From NCBI GenBank assembly GCA_034432555.1, contig DAOUBW010000002.1:9672-73671 (forward strand): 64,000 bases of DNA, in the 5' to 3' direction. A program made the position numbers and the translations under genes. The notes under the pieces are model-generated. The model ran no database searches. It was not told where the DNA came from and worked only from the letters and a program-made list of their open reading frames with translations. This stretch comes from CP2-2F sp034432555 (GTDB taxonomy: Bacteria; Chloroflexota; Anaerolineae; Aggregatilineales; UBA2796). This document shows positions 8,686-15,588 of the stretch, piece after piece. Position 1 is the first letter of the stretch, and each line of letters opens with the position of its first letter.

Positions 8686-11058
8686 CTACTCGACGATCAC
8701 TTTACGCGGCAGCGTCACAAAATCGCTGCCATCAGCCAAAGTCAGGCGCGCACCTGTCCGCAAGTCATAGATGCCGACGCGCACGGCTGCCTCACCACGA
8801 TAATCTTTAACATGCCAGCTCAGCGCGTGCCGATCCTGCACATATTCGCCCGTCCGCCAACTGCTGGTTGGGCGCGCACCATCCATCGGCTCGGAATCGC
8901 TCTGGGCAAGCAGCCTGCCATCAGGCGCCACCAGATGCACAAAGACAAGGTAACTGACAGGCAACGGTGACTCGGCGCGCCACAGCAGCGTTACAAGGTC
9001 GGGCGGCGCCTCTGCCGAGAACGTCTCAGCCAGATCGGCGGCAGCCAGTGCGCCTACTGCGCGCCATTCATCACGGCGAACTTGGACGCGGAAGGGCGCA
9101 GAATCCACGCGGATGGGCAGGCGCGGCGGCACGAAGATACGTGGCAGCGCATCCGTGTTTGGCGCAAAGCGCGCAACGCCAGCTTCAGCAGTCAGCGTGC
9201 CGAGCAACTGCGCCGCCGAACGCTGATCGCCTTTATAGAGCCATGCTGTCAGCGCCCACGCCTCAGCCTTGCGCGGCACGTTCAAGGCGAGGAAGGCAGT
9301 CGCTTGGAAGCCGTAGTCGCCTTGCCCAGCCGCAGTGCGCTGGCGATCATCGCGCAGATCGGCATCCGCCGCCGCATACATGCCGCCATTGCCGTCCATC
9401 AGACGCACGGCAATCCGCCAATCTTCGTCAAGCGGCACGCTATCTGTGTAGAAATCGAGGATCAGGCAAGCGTGATCAGCGCCCTGTGCGTGCAAAAAGG
9501 CACTGTGCCTGAAGCTAAGCCCGCCATTGGGTAGATCGAAAGCAGACGGCACGCCTGCCGTTTGCGGCAAATTTGGCGCAGCCAGCACCTCAGCCGCCGC
9601 TAACAGGGCGTAGCGATCTGTCCGCACGCCGCTGAGCGTCAAGGCGCTCTGCCAATTACCCACCGCGCCCAGCAAACACGGGAATGCGCCGCGCAAATCG
9701 GCAGGCAACTGATACCACGTGAAAACATCGGCGCTGCGCTTGCCTTGCAGCCCTTCGGCAAGCTGCATCCGTAGGCGCTCGGCACTGCTGTAGATCGGCA
9801 CTTCGACAAAGGTCGCCCGCACACCAAGTTTTTCCTCATAATAATCGAGGCTTGGCTCCCAACCGTAAGGGATCACAATGGCGGCATCTTCCACCAGGCT
9901 GGTGTAGTGCTGCGCCATGCCGCGAAAGTCGTCATGCTGATAAATGGGCGTGCTGTAGGTCAGCCATGCCATGCGCCCCATGATTGCCACAGCAAGCAGG
10001 GCAGCCGTCAAGCGCAAAACAGGCATGGCAGCAGGCAGTTTGCCCTTTGCCAAACCCGCTGCCATCAGGATCAGGGTGGGCGGCGCGCCGAGCAAGAAAT
10101 AGCGCGGGTGAAAATCTATGTGGGCGGCAAGGATGATCAAGAGCTGAAAGACGGGCAGCAGCAGCACCGCCGAAAGCAGCACCCACAAGCGCGCAGAGCG
10201 CCACAGCCACACCGCACGGAAAAGGCTGAAGGCTGCCAGCGCGCCGAACAGCGCACAGAGCAGCATCAGGGCGTCGTCCGCACCGACCAACGCTTTAATG
10301 CCTGTGAAGTAGGCTTGCCAAATCTGCCAGAGCAGATCAGGAGATAGCGACGGCGGCGTGTTGAGCGGTGTGCCTGTCGGGCGCTGCGTGAGCAGCCATG
10401 GCAGATAGAGCGCAAACAGCAAGCTCTGCAAGAGCAACCAACCGCGCAATCTGCGCCATGCGCCGCGCAGCAGCAAGCCGCCGATCACAGTCACGTTCAG
10501 CCACGCCACCAGCGGCACGCTCAAATTGTGTGACCACAACGCCGCCAGCGTGACGGCGAACAGCCACCACCACGCCCGATTGGACACGCGCTGCTTGCGC
10601 GGCACAAGGAATTCCGCCGCCAAAGCAATCAGTAGCACGGTATAGATGGGCATTGGGATGTAGGCGCGTATCTCTTGGGCGAACACCCACAAGATCGGTG
10701 AGAAGGCGAGAAAAACGCCCGCCAGAGCGCCTGCCCACGCGCCAAACCAACGCTGCGCCAACCACATGCCACAGGCAACGCCGATCACGCCCATCAGGGC
10801 TGACCACAGGCGCACCGTCCAGACGGCATCGCCAACGGCGCGCAGCCACAGCCCAATGCTGATGTTGAACAGCGGCGGCGCGTTCACATCCATGCCGCGA
10901 ATGCCCATTTGCCCAAGCAGTGTGTAGGCGGGGTAGAGCGACCAGCCCTCATCATGCCAGAGGCTCTGCGTACCAAGCTGCCAAAGGCGCAGCGCAAAGG
11001 CTGCCAACAAGAGTGCAGCGTAGGCGAACAGCACACGCTGACGGCTTGCCAACATCAT
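8686..11058 (-). CDS. GT39/ArnT-like glycosyltransferase with large C-terminal soluble domain
   Basis: This 790-residue protein has about twelve membrane helices in residues 8-365. The first external loop holds SLWHDEGWS (D36, E37), and NAPPLF follows, which is the active-site signature of dolichyl- or undecaprenyl-phosphate-sugar transferases. Residues about 370-790 form soluble beta-rich domains, longer than in ArnT (about 550 in total). It probably transfers sugar from a polyprenyl phosphate carrier to protein or envelope lipid on the outer face. Its start overlaps the DUF58 stop, so translation is coupled. The acceptor is unknown. Confidence 0.82.
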   Translation of the reverse strand: MMLASRQRVLFAYAALLLAAFALRLWQLGTQSLWHDEGWSLYPAYTLLGQMGIRGMDVNAPPLFNISIGLWLRAVGDAVWTVRLWSALMGVIGVACGMWLAQRWFGAWAGALAGVFLAFSPILWVFAQEIRAYIPMPIYTVLLIALAAEFLVPRKQRVSNRAWWWLFAVTLAALWSHNLSVPLVAWLNVTVIGGLLLRGAWRRLRGWLLLQSLLFALYLPWLLTQRPTGTPLNTPPSLSPDLLWQIWQAYFTGIKALVGADDALMLLCALFGALAAFSLFRAVWLWRSARLWVLLSAVLLLPVFQLLIILAAHIDFHPRYFLLGAPPTLILMAAGLAKGKLPAAMPVLRLTAALLAVAIMGRMAWLTYSTPIYQHDDFRGMAQHYTSLVEDAAIVIPYGWEPSLDYYEEKLGVRATFVEVPIYSSAERLRMQLAEGLQGKRSADVFTWYQLPADLRGAFPCLLGAVGNWQSALTLSGVRTDRYALLAAAEVLAAPNLPQTAGVPSAFDLPNGGLSFRHSAFLHAQGADHACLILDFYTDSVPLDEDWRIAVRLMDGNGGMYAAADADLRDDRQRTAAGQGDYGFQATAFLALNVPRKAEAWALTAWLYKGDQRSAAQLLGTLTAEAGVARFAPNTDALPRIFVPPRLPIRVDSAPFRVQVRRDEWRAVGALAAADLAETFSAEAPPDLVTLLWRAESPLPVSYLVFVHLVAPDGRLLAQSDSEPMDGARPTSSWRTGEYVQDRHALSWHVKDYRGEAAVRVGIYDLRTGARLTLADGSDFVTLPRKVIVE

Positions 11059-11960
11059 CGAATCACACCTAAGCGCCGCAGTTCAGACAAAATGAGCGTC
11101 TCCCATGGGCTGCCCGTCTCCACAGTGGCGTAGTGAATGCCGCGCTTGCGGCAGTGGGCTGTGATTTCATCGCGCCACGCTAACAAGCGTTGCATATACA
11201 TCTGGCGCATCGGCGCGTCAATGGTCACATCGGCTGTAGCGCCGCTCTCCACATCCACCAATTGCAGATCGCCCACCAAGGGTGGATCAATTTCTTCGGG
11301 CGAAAGCAGGTGGATGATCGCCACCTCATGCCCGATGCCCTGCAAGGCTGTGATGCCGTCTTGCCAGCCGTTGGGCGCCAGCAGATCGCTGATGAACAGG
11401 CACAAGCCCGGACGTGGGACGCGCATGGCGTAATCGCGCAGCGCACCAACCAAATCAAGGTTGCCGGCAGGCTTCAGCGCGGCGATGTACTCCAACAGCG
11501 CCAGTGAGCGTCCGCGCCCGCGATGGGCGCCCCACGTCACATTTAGCCCCGCACCATACAGCGCCGTGACTGCCACATTATCGCCGTTTGCCAGTCCAAT
11601 ATAGGCAAGCGCCGCGCCAACGCGCTGTGCAAAACGGAATTTGTGGTGTGCCGCCTCGCCCTCACCTTCACGCGGAAAATCCATGCTGGCAGAGGCATCA
11701 ATCAGCACATGCACCGAGAGGTCTTCTTCTTCTTCAAAGAGCTTGATGAAGGGACGTTCCAAGCGGGCAAAAACGTTCCAGTCCACACGGCGCAGATCGT
11801 CGCCGCGAGCGTAGTTGCGGTAATCGGCAAACTCTAGGCTGGTACCGCGCCGCACCGAACGCCGTTCGCCTTTCATCACGCCGGCGCGCACGCGGTTGGC
11901 GATCAGGCTCAGTTGGTCAAGCTGGCGCAGTGTTTTTTCATCGAAAAGGCGTTCCGACAT
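11055..11960 (-). CDS. DUF58 domain protein (VWA-like)
   Basis: This 301-residue soluble protein contains the DUF58 core EFADYRNYARGDDLRRVDWNVFAR at about 43-66, followed by a VWA-like fold with DASAS at about 93-97. Members usually act with MoxR-type AAA ATPases and BatA-like proteins in envelope or complex assembly, though their biochemistry is not settled. It is the first gene of a four-gene minus-strand operon with the GT39-like, VWA and second transferase genes. The start is supported by AGGATGG. A MoxR gene, the usual partner, is missing here. Confidence 0.88.
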   Translation of the reverse strand: MSERLFDEKTLRQLDQLSLIANRVRAGVMKGERRSVRRGTSLEFADYRNYARGDDLRRVDWNVFARLERPFIKLFEEEEDLSVHVLIDASASMDFPREGEGEAAHHKFRFAQRVGAALAYIGLANGDNVAVTALYGAGLNVTWGAHRGRGRSLALLEYIAALKPAGNLDLVGALRDYAMRVPRPGLCLFISDLLAPNGWQDGITALQGIGHEVAIIHLLSPEEIDPPLVGDLQLVDVESGATADVTIDAPMRQMYMQRLLAWRDEITAHCRKRGIHYATVETGSPWETLILSELRRLGVIR

Positions 11961-12002
11961 GGGCGATCCATCCTACAGCCATTTTGGGTAAGTATACACA
12001 GC

Positions 12003-12134
12003 GTTGGCAGATTGTCATCAGCCGCCGCATTAGGGAGTGGTGAAAAGTGCGCCCCAACGCATAGCGAACCCCTATCCGCCTGCCCCTTTCTCGGCGGCAG
12101 TGTCACTCTAACGCCACTCCAACGATCTGCCAAC
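12003..12134. repeat. Inverted 10-mer in the divergent promoter region of DUF58 and terminase genes
   Basis: GTTGGCAGAT at 12003-12012 is the exact reverse complement of ATCTGCCAAC at 12125-12134. Seven-base inner repeats GGAGTGG at 12034-12040 and CCACTCC at 12114-12120 have the same orientation. Read in the direction of each divergent gene, both copies are ATCTGCCAAC. No flanking direct duplication is visible, so a miniature transposon is not well supported. A shared regulator site or chance are the alternatives. Confidence 0.4.
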
Positions 12135-12145
12135 TCACCGATCAA

Positions 12146-12175
12146 TTGACTAGAACGCATGTTCTAGTGTAGCAT
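12146..12175 (+). promoter_or_regulatory. Promoter of the terminase genes with a LexA/SOS-type operator in its spacer
   Basis: The -35 is TTGACT (12146-12151) and the -10 is TAGCAT (12170-12175), with an 18-base spacer. The spacer is filled by the perfect palindrome ACTAGAAC-GCAT-GTTCTAGT (12149-12168). Its core GAAC-GCAT-GTTC fits the Gram-positive-type LexA consensus CGAAC-RNRY-GTTYG at all core positions; only the flanking C/G differ. A bound repressor would block RNA polymerase. A second core of the same form lies in the ssb promoter of this window, which strengthens the reading. The lexA gene itself is not in the window. Confidence 0.72.
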
Positions 12176-12225
12176 TGCTCAACGTCGCCGCCTTTCAACG
12201 CGGCGTGGGTGAAAGGATAATCGGT

Positions 12226-12819
12226 GTGACGCCTGTACGCAAAGCGACACGGCACGGCTTTTACAGCCGCAGCCTCACGGAGGTAATCCAACTGCCGCCT
12301 AATCTGACGCAGCCGCACTTGGCGCACTATTTTCAGGGCATGGCAGAGGCGTGCCTGACCCTTGCCGAGCGCCTGAGCGCGTGGGCAGGCGAACGCAACG
12401 GGCAGATCACAAGCGTGATCAGCAGCCTGACGCGCCTTGCCACCGACCTTGAGCAGTTCAGCGCCACGCTGAATGCTGATGCGCTGCGCCCTTCGCCGCT
12501 GAGCAGCCTGCCCGCCGAAGACGTGGCACGTCTGATCGCACAGCAGCAGCGCGCCCTAGAGCTTGCCCTCAGCCGCATTACATTAACGGTTAGCGCCCTC
12601 TCGAACGGTGAACCGTTGCGCGAAGATGGCAGCGGCTTAAAGGTCTACCGTGAGCTGGCAACGCTCATACGGCGCAGCAAAGGCATCGCCCAGACGCTTG
12701 CCACCAACCTACACTGGCTGCGCGCCGCGCAAGATAGCTTTGCGAACGACCTCTCGGCGCGCCTGTATGCCGCCATTGTGCAGGGCAACGACACAGCCGA
12801 TGAAAGCGAGGGCGCCTGA
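12226..12819 (+). CDS. Terminase small subunit-like protein
   Basis: The protein has 197 residues from the GTG at 12226, which follows GAAAGGA (12211-12217) at ideal spacing. An earlier TTG at 12175 lies on the -10 element, so it cannot be the start. The N-terminus TPVRKATRHGFYSR matches the HGFYSR start common in small terminase-associated proteins next to phage TerL genes. The rest is helical (about residues 40-190), and no classical HTH was recognised. Its stop overlaps the TerL start (TGATG), so the two are translationally coupled. Role as TerS is inferred mainly from this position and the N-terminal motif. Confidence 0.62.
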   Translation: MTPVRKATRHGFYSRSLTEVIQLPPNLTQPHLAHYFQGMAEACLTLAERLSAWAGERNGQITSVISSLTRLATDLEQFSATLNADALRPSPLSSLPAEDVARLIAQQQRALELALSRITLTVSALSNGEPLREDGSGLKVYRELATLIRRSKGIAQTLATNLHWLRAAQDSFANDLSARLYAAIVQGNDTADESEGA

Positions 12820-14261
12820 TGAGCTATCCACGCCCATCCTTTTTACAATGGGCAGACTCACGCGGCGGCATGTATCTGCCCGATAAGCGGCTGCCGACGT
12901 TGGCGGCGTGGTCGCCCTATCAGCGCGCCATCCTCGACCACGTCTTTCCGAGTGGCGATGCGCCGCTGCCCTACAGCCGCGTAGTGTGGAGCTGCCCAAA
13001 GAAAAGCGCCAAAAGCACGCTGGCAGCCGCGCTGCACCTGTGGTTTGCCCTCTTTGTGGAGGCGGGCGGCGAGCAGTACGTGCTGGCGAACGACCTTGAC
13101 GGCAGCCGTAACCGCGTTTTTCGCTACGCGGTGCGCGCCCTTGAACATAACCCGATCTTGCAGCGCGGCGTGGATTGGCGCGCCACCCAAAACGCGATCC
13201 ACCTTGCCAACGGCACGCTCATCCGCGCCATTCCCAACGATGTGCGCGGCGAGGCGGGCGGCAACCAAACTTTTGCCAGCTTTGATGAGGCGTGGGGCGT
13301 CCTCCACGAGCGCAGCGTCCGCTTTGCCACCGAGTTTAGCCCTGTCCCAACGCGGGCGAACAGCCTGATCTTCTACACGGGCTATCAGGGCTGGCAGGCG
13401 TCTTCGTGGTGGCACAACCTGATTGATGACGGCTTGCGCGGCGCGCCGGTGCCTGCCCTTGCTCACCTTGAGAATGGTGACGGTGCGCCTGCTTGCTGGC
13501 AGAACGGCAGCCTGTTCGTCTACTATGATCACGTGCCGCGCATGGCATGGCACACAGCCGACTATCTGGCGGAACAGCGCCGCCTGCTGCCAGAGCGCGA
13601 ATACCTGCGCGTTTGGGAAAATCGGCGTGTGCAGGGCATGGATGCACTCTGCGCGCCTGAGACGTGGGACGCGCTCTATGATCCTAATCTGCTGCCGCTG
13701 CAAGATGGCGATCCGCGCTCGGTCGTCTTTGGCGTGGATGCTGGCACACATAGCGATAGCACGGCGTTGGTCGGCTGCACATGGGATGCCGAACGTGAGC
13801 AGATCGAAGTGATCTACTGCCGCGTCTGGACGCCGCATGGGCAGCCGCTCAACCTGACGGAGAGCATCGGCGCGGCGCTGGCAGCGCTTGCACAGAGGTG
13901 CCGCATCGCTGCCGTCTACTACGATCCGTACCAGATGATCGCCATCGCGGAGCAGGCAGCGCGGCAGGGCGTGCCGATGGTTGTCTTTGGGCAAGGCGCG
14001 GCGCGGACGCAGAGCGATTCACACCTGCGCGCGGTGCTGAATGCAGGGCGGCTGCGACACACGGGCGATGCAACGCTGCGCGATCACGTCTTGAATGCGG
14101 CGCTCAAGCACGCTGAGCGCGGCGTGCGCTTGGTGAAGGGCAGCGGGCGGATAGATGCCGCCGTCGCGCTGAGCATGGCAGCCTTAGGCGCAGTGCAGCG
14201 GCTGGGCAGCCCTGCCCATGCCCAGATGTTGGCAAATCCATTTTATAAAGAGAGTCTCTAG
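12819..14261 (+). CDS. Phage-type terminase large subunit (ATPase and nuclease)
   Basis: TerL proteins cut concatemeric DNA and pump it into capsids. This 480-residue protein has a degenerate Walker A motif, CPKKSAKST (59-67), and Walker B FASFDE (152-157, D156, E157). Its RNase H-like nuclease domain keeps three acidic residues: D307 in FGVDAGT, D369 in YYDPYQ and D446 in GRIDAAVA. It therefore looks catalytically intact. No portal, capsid, protease, tail or integrase gene lies nearby, and codon use resembles the neighbours. It is cotranscribed with the small-subunit-like gene behind the SOS-type promoter. It may be a domesticated phage gene, part of a gene transfer agent or a prophage relic. 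Confidence 0.88.
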   Translation: MSYPRPSFLQWADSRGGMYLPDKRLPTLAAWSPYQRAILDHVFPSGDAPLPYSRVVWSCPKKSAKSTLAAALHLWFALFVEAGGEQYVLANDLDGSRNRVFRYAVRALEHNPILQRGVDWRATQNAIHLANGTLIRAIPNDVRGEAGGNQTFASFDEAWGVLHERSVRFATEFSPVPTRANSLIFYTGYQGWQASSWWHNLIDDGLRGAPVPALAHLENGDGAPACWQNGSLFVYYDHVPRMAWHTADYLAEQRRLLPEREYLRVWENRRVQGMDALCAPETWDALYDPNLLPLQDGDPRSVVFGVDAGTHSDSTALVGCTWDAEREQIEVIYCRVWTPHGQPLNLTESIGAALAALAQRCRIAAVYYDPYQMIAIAEQAARQGVPMVVFGQGAARTQSDSHLRAVLNAGRLRHTGDATLRDHVLNAALKHAERGVRLVKGSGRIDAAVALSMAALGAVQRLGSPAHAQMLANPFYKESL

Positions 14262-14275
14262 CGAAAGGTGCGGCG

Positions 14276-14485
14276 ATGATCGAAGTTTCGTCAGCAGCAC
14301 GTGCCTATTGGCGCGTCTTAGGTATTTTGGAAGGCTTGGCAGCCCAAATAGAACACCTTGAGGATTACTTGCCAAGCGATGATCGGCGTGTGGCAGATTG
14401 CTACGACGCGCTGGTGGAAGCTCTCGAAATCTTTCAGCAGCAGGTGCGCCGCAGCATTGGCAGCGAGGAAGATGAGGATGGGTGA
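14276..14485 (+). CDS. Small acidic helical protein after the terminase
   Basis: No family was recognised. It has 69 residues, is rich in acidic residues and predicted helix, and ends in an acidic tail (GSEEDEDG). GAAAGGTG gives a good ribosome binding site before the ATG, which is only 14 bp after the terL stop, so it is probably in the same SOS-controlled transcript. Small acidic partners of terminases or DNA-mimic proteins are possible roles, but nothing in the sequence proves either. Confidence 0.6.
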   Translation: MIEVSSAARAYWRVLGILEGLAAQIEHLEDYLPSDDRRVADCYDALVEALEIFQQQVRRSIGSEEDEDG

Positions 14486-14595
14486 TCAAGGCGATCCTGA
14501 CGCTTGCCCTACGCTTTGCTGAAGCGGCTTGCAACGCAAAACGCGCTTGGGTAGAATACACGGCGTTCTTTACCAAATTCAGGAGCGTTCCGCCC

Positions 14596-15066
14596 ATGTT
14601 GCCTCGTCCGCTTATCTCGCGCTTGTTGGCTGCTCTGATAGCCTTTAGCCTCTATATGGCAGGGTTCACCGCTTTCACCCTGACGCCGACCACAACGGCG
14701 AACGCCTGCAATCCGTGCGATTGCGAAAATGACCGCCGCCATAACTGTATGGGTGGGCAATTTTATGCCGTTTACAGCAAAGGCACGCCCACTGGCTGCA
14801 CCTTAGAAATTTACGCCATCGAGCCGAACGGCAGCGGGCGCCGCCAATTGCGCTTCACCGAGCGCGATCTGGCGCGCTTTCCCACCAAAGCACAGAATTA
14901 CCTGATCGCCGCCACCCGTGACATGCGCTTTGCGCTCTACCGCCTGTCCTCCGGCGAATTGCAGGTGAACGCTGGTCCCGATGTGGAAAATAAGGTGTAC
15001 GTCACCATCATGAAGGGCTGCCCGGCTGCCGAAGTGCGCGAAGAGGTCTTCGTAACGCAGAAGTAG
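14596..15066 (+). CDS. Secreted cysteine-containing protein with signal peptide
   Basis: This protein has 156 residues from the ATG at 14596, which follows CAGGAGCG. The start MLPRPLISRLLAALIAF and following hydrophobic stretch form a signal peptide, with likely cleavage after ANA (about residue 37). The mature part begins CNPCDC and has further cysteines at NCMGG, GCTLE and KGCPA, so disulfides in an exported domain are likely. No domain was recognised. It lies about 110 bp after the terminase genes and ends at a strong terminator, so it could be the last gene of that transcript or have its own promoter. Confidence 0.65.
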   Translation: MLPRPLISRLLAALIAFSLYMAGFTAFTLTPTTTANACNPCDCENDRRHNCMGGQFYAVYSKGTPTGCTLEIYAIEPNGSGRRQLRFTERDLARFPTKAQNYLIAATRDMRFALYRLSSGELQVNAGPDVENKVYVTIMKGCPAAEVREEVFVTQK

Positions 15067-15084
15067 TCTTTCAACACAGACAGG

Positions 15085-15109
15085 GCGGGAGATAACTCCC
15101 GCTTTTTTT
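15085..15109 (+). terminator. Rho-independent terminator
   Basis: GCGGGAG (15085-15091) pairs perfectly with CTCCCGC (15096-15102) around ATAA and is followed by seven T (15103-15109). This is a textbook intrinsic terminator 19 bp after the stop of the secreted protein gene. It marks the end of the terminase-containing transcript. Confidence 0.92.
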
Positions 15110-15228
15110 CCGCCCGCAGGGAAAGGGGCGGCGGCGCTGCTCCCCCTCAGCCCTAGCTAGGAAAAGCCCACCATAACACAGCCTGTAACAACCGCCCGCA
15201 CAGCTGTTATCTTTTTGAGTGTTGCTTA

Positions 15229-15257
15229 TTGACCCCTAGTTGGCGTATGGTTATAGG
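15229..15257 (+). promoter_or_regulatory. Candidate promoter of the 76-residue protein
   Basis: TTGACC (15229-15234) and TATAGG (15252-15257) are separated by 17 bases. The -10 lies 37 bases before the ATG at 15294. The region between the preceding terminator and this site otherwise holds only a GC-rich stretch, CCCGCAGGGAAAGGGG, that resembles part of the dispersed palindromic repeat seen elsewhere in the window. Confidence 0.45.
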
Positions 15258-15293
15258 TAGGGATAAATAGACGCCTGGCAGAAGGACTCTCGT

Positions 15294-15524
15294 ATGGAAA
15301 CACCACCCAAGCGCCACACAGACGGTCAACCAGAGCCTGAAGTTGACTGGTTGGCAGGCGATACCTTAATTGTGCCGCCGCCCAGCTTCCGCGAACGCCT
15401 GCAAGCTGCCCAGCGCGCCCGCGATACGCAGCAGACAGGTGCTGTGCCTTCTACGGAACCCGCTCAGGCGGAGGATGAGGCAAACCCTGCTAAGCGTAAG
15501 ACAAAAGCCGCCCGACGGCGTTAA
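15294..15524 (+). CDS. Small hydrophilic, probably disordered protein
   Basis: No family was recognised. The 76 residues are rich in P, E, R, K and A and end in a basic tail (KRKTKAARRR), so the protein is probably disordered and may bind nucleic acid. GAAGGA at 15281-15286 gives a good ribosome binding site, a plausible promoter lies upstream, and a bidirectional terminator lies just downstream. It therefore looks like a real single-gene unit. Confidence 0.55.
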   Translation: METPPKRHTDGQPEPEVDWLAGDTLIVPPPSFRERLQAAQRARDTQQTGAVPSTEPAQAEDEANPAKRKTKAARRR

Positions 15525-15533
15525 AGGCTGCCA

Positions 15534-15564
15534 TCGGGGTGATTGCTCAAGGTGATCACCCCGA
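15534..15564. terminator. Bidirectional hairpin between convergent genes
   Basis: TCGGGGTGAT (15534-15543) pairs perfectly with ATCACCCCGA (15555-15564), an 11-base loop between. It lies between the stop of the 76-residue gene and the stop of the convergent diphosphoglycerate synthetase-like gene. No T-run of note follows on the plus strand. Confidence 0.6.
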
Positions 15565-15588
15565 AGCGTTCCTACGCCTTGCAGAGGG

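Noticed and set aside
12003..12134. Miniature transposon bounded by the 10-bp inverted repeats
   Set aside because: No target-site duplication is visible, and the inner repeats do not nest properly.
12175..12225. Longer start (TTG at 12175) for the terminase small subunit-like gene
   Set aside because: The codon overlaps the -10 element and would precede the likely transcript start; GTG at 12226 has a proper ribosome site.
12858..13994. Long open frame antisense to the terminase large subunit gene
   Set aside because: No domain, no ribosome site, and the opposite strand encodes clear TerL motifs.
11961..15100. Complete prophage around the terminase genes
   Set aside because: No portal, capsid, tail, lysis, integrase or attachment sites were seen, and flanking genes are ordinary chromosomal ones.
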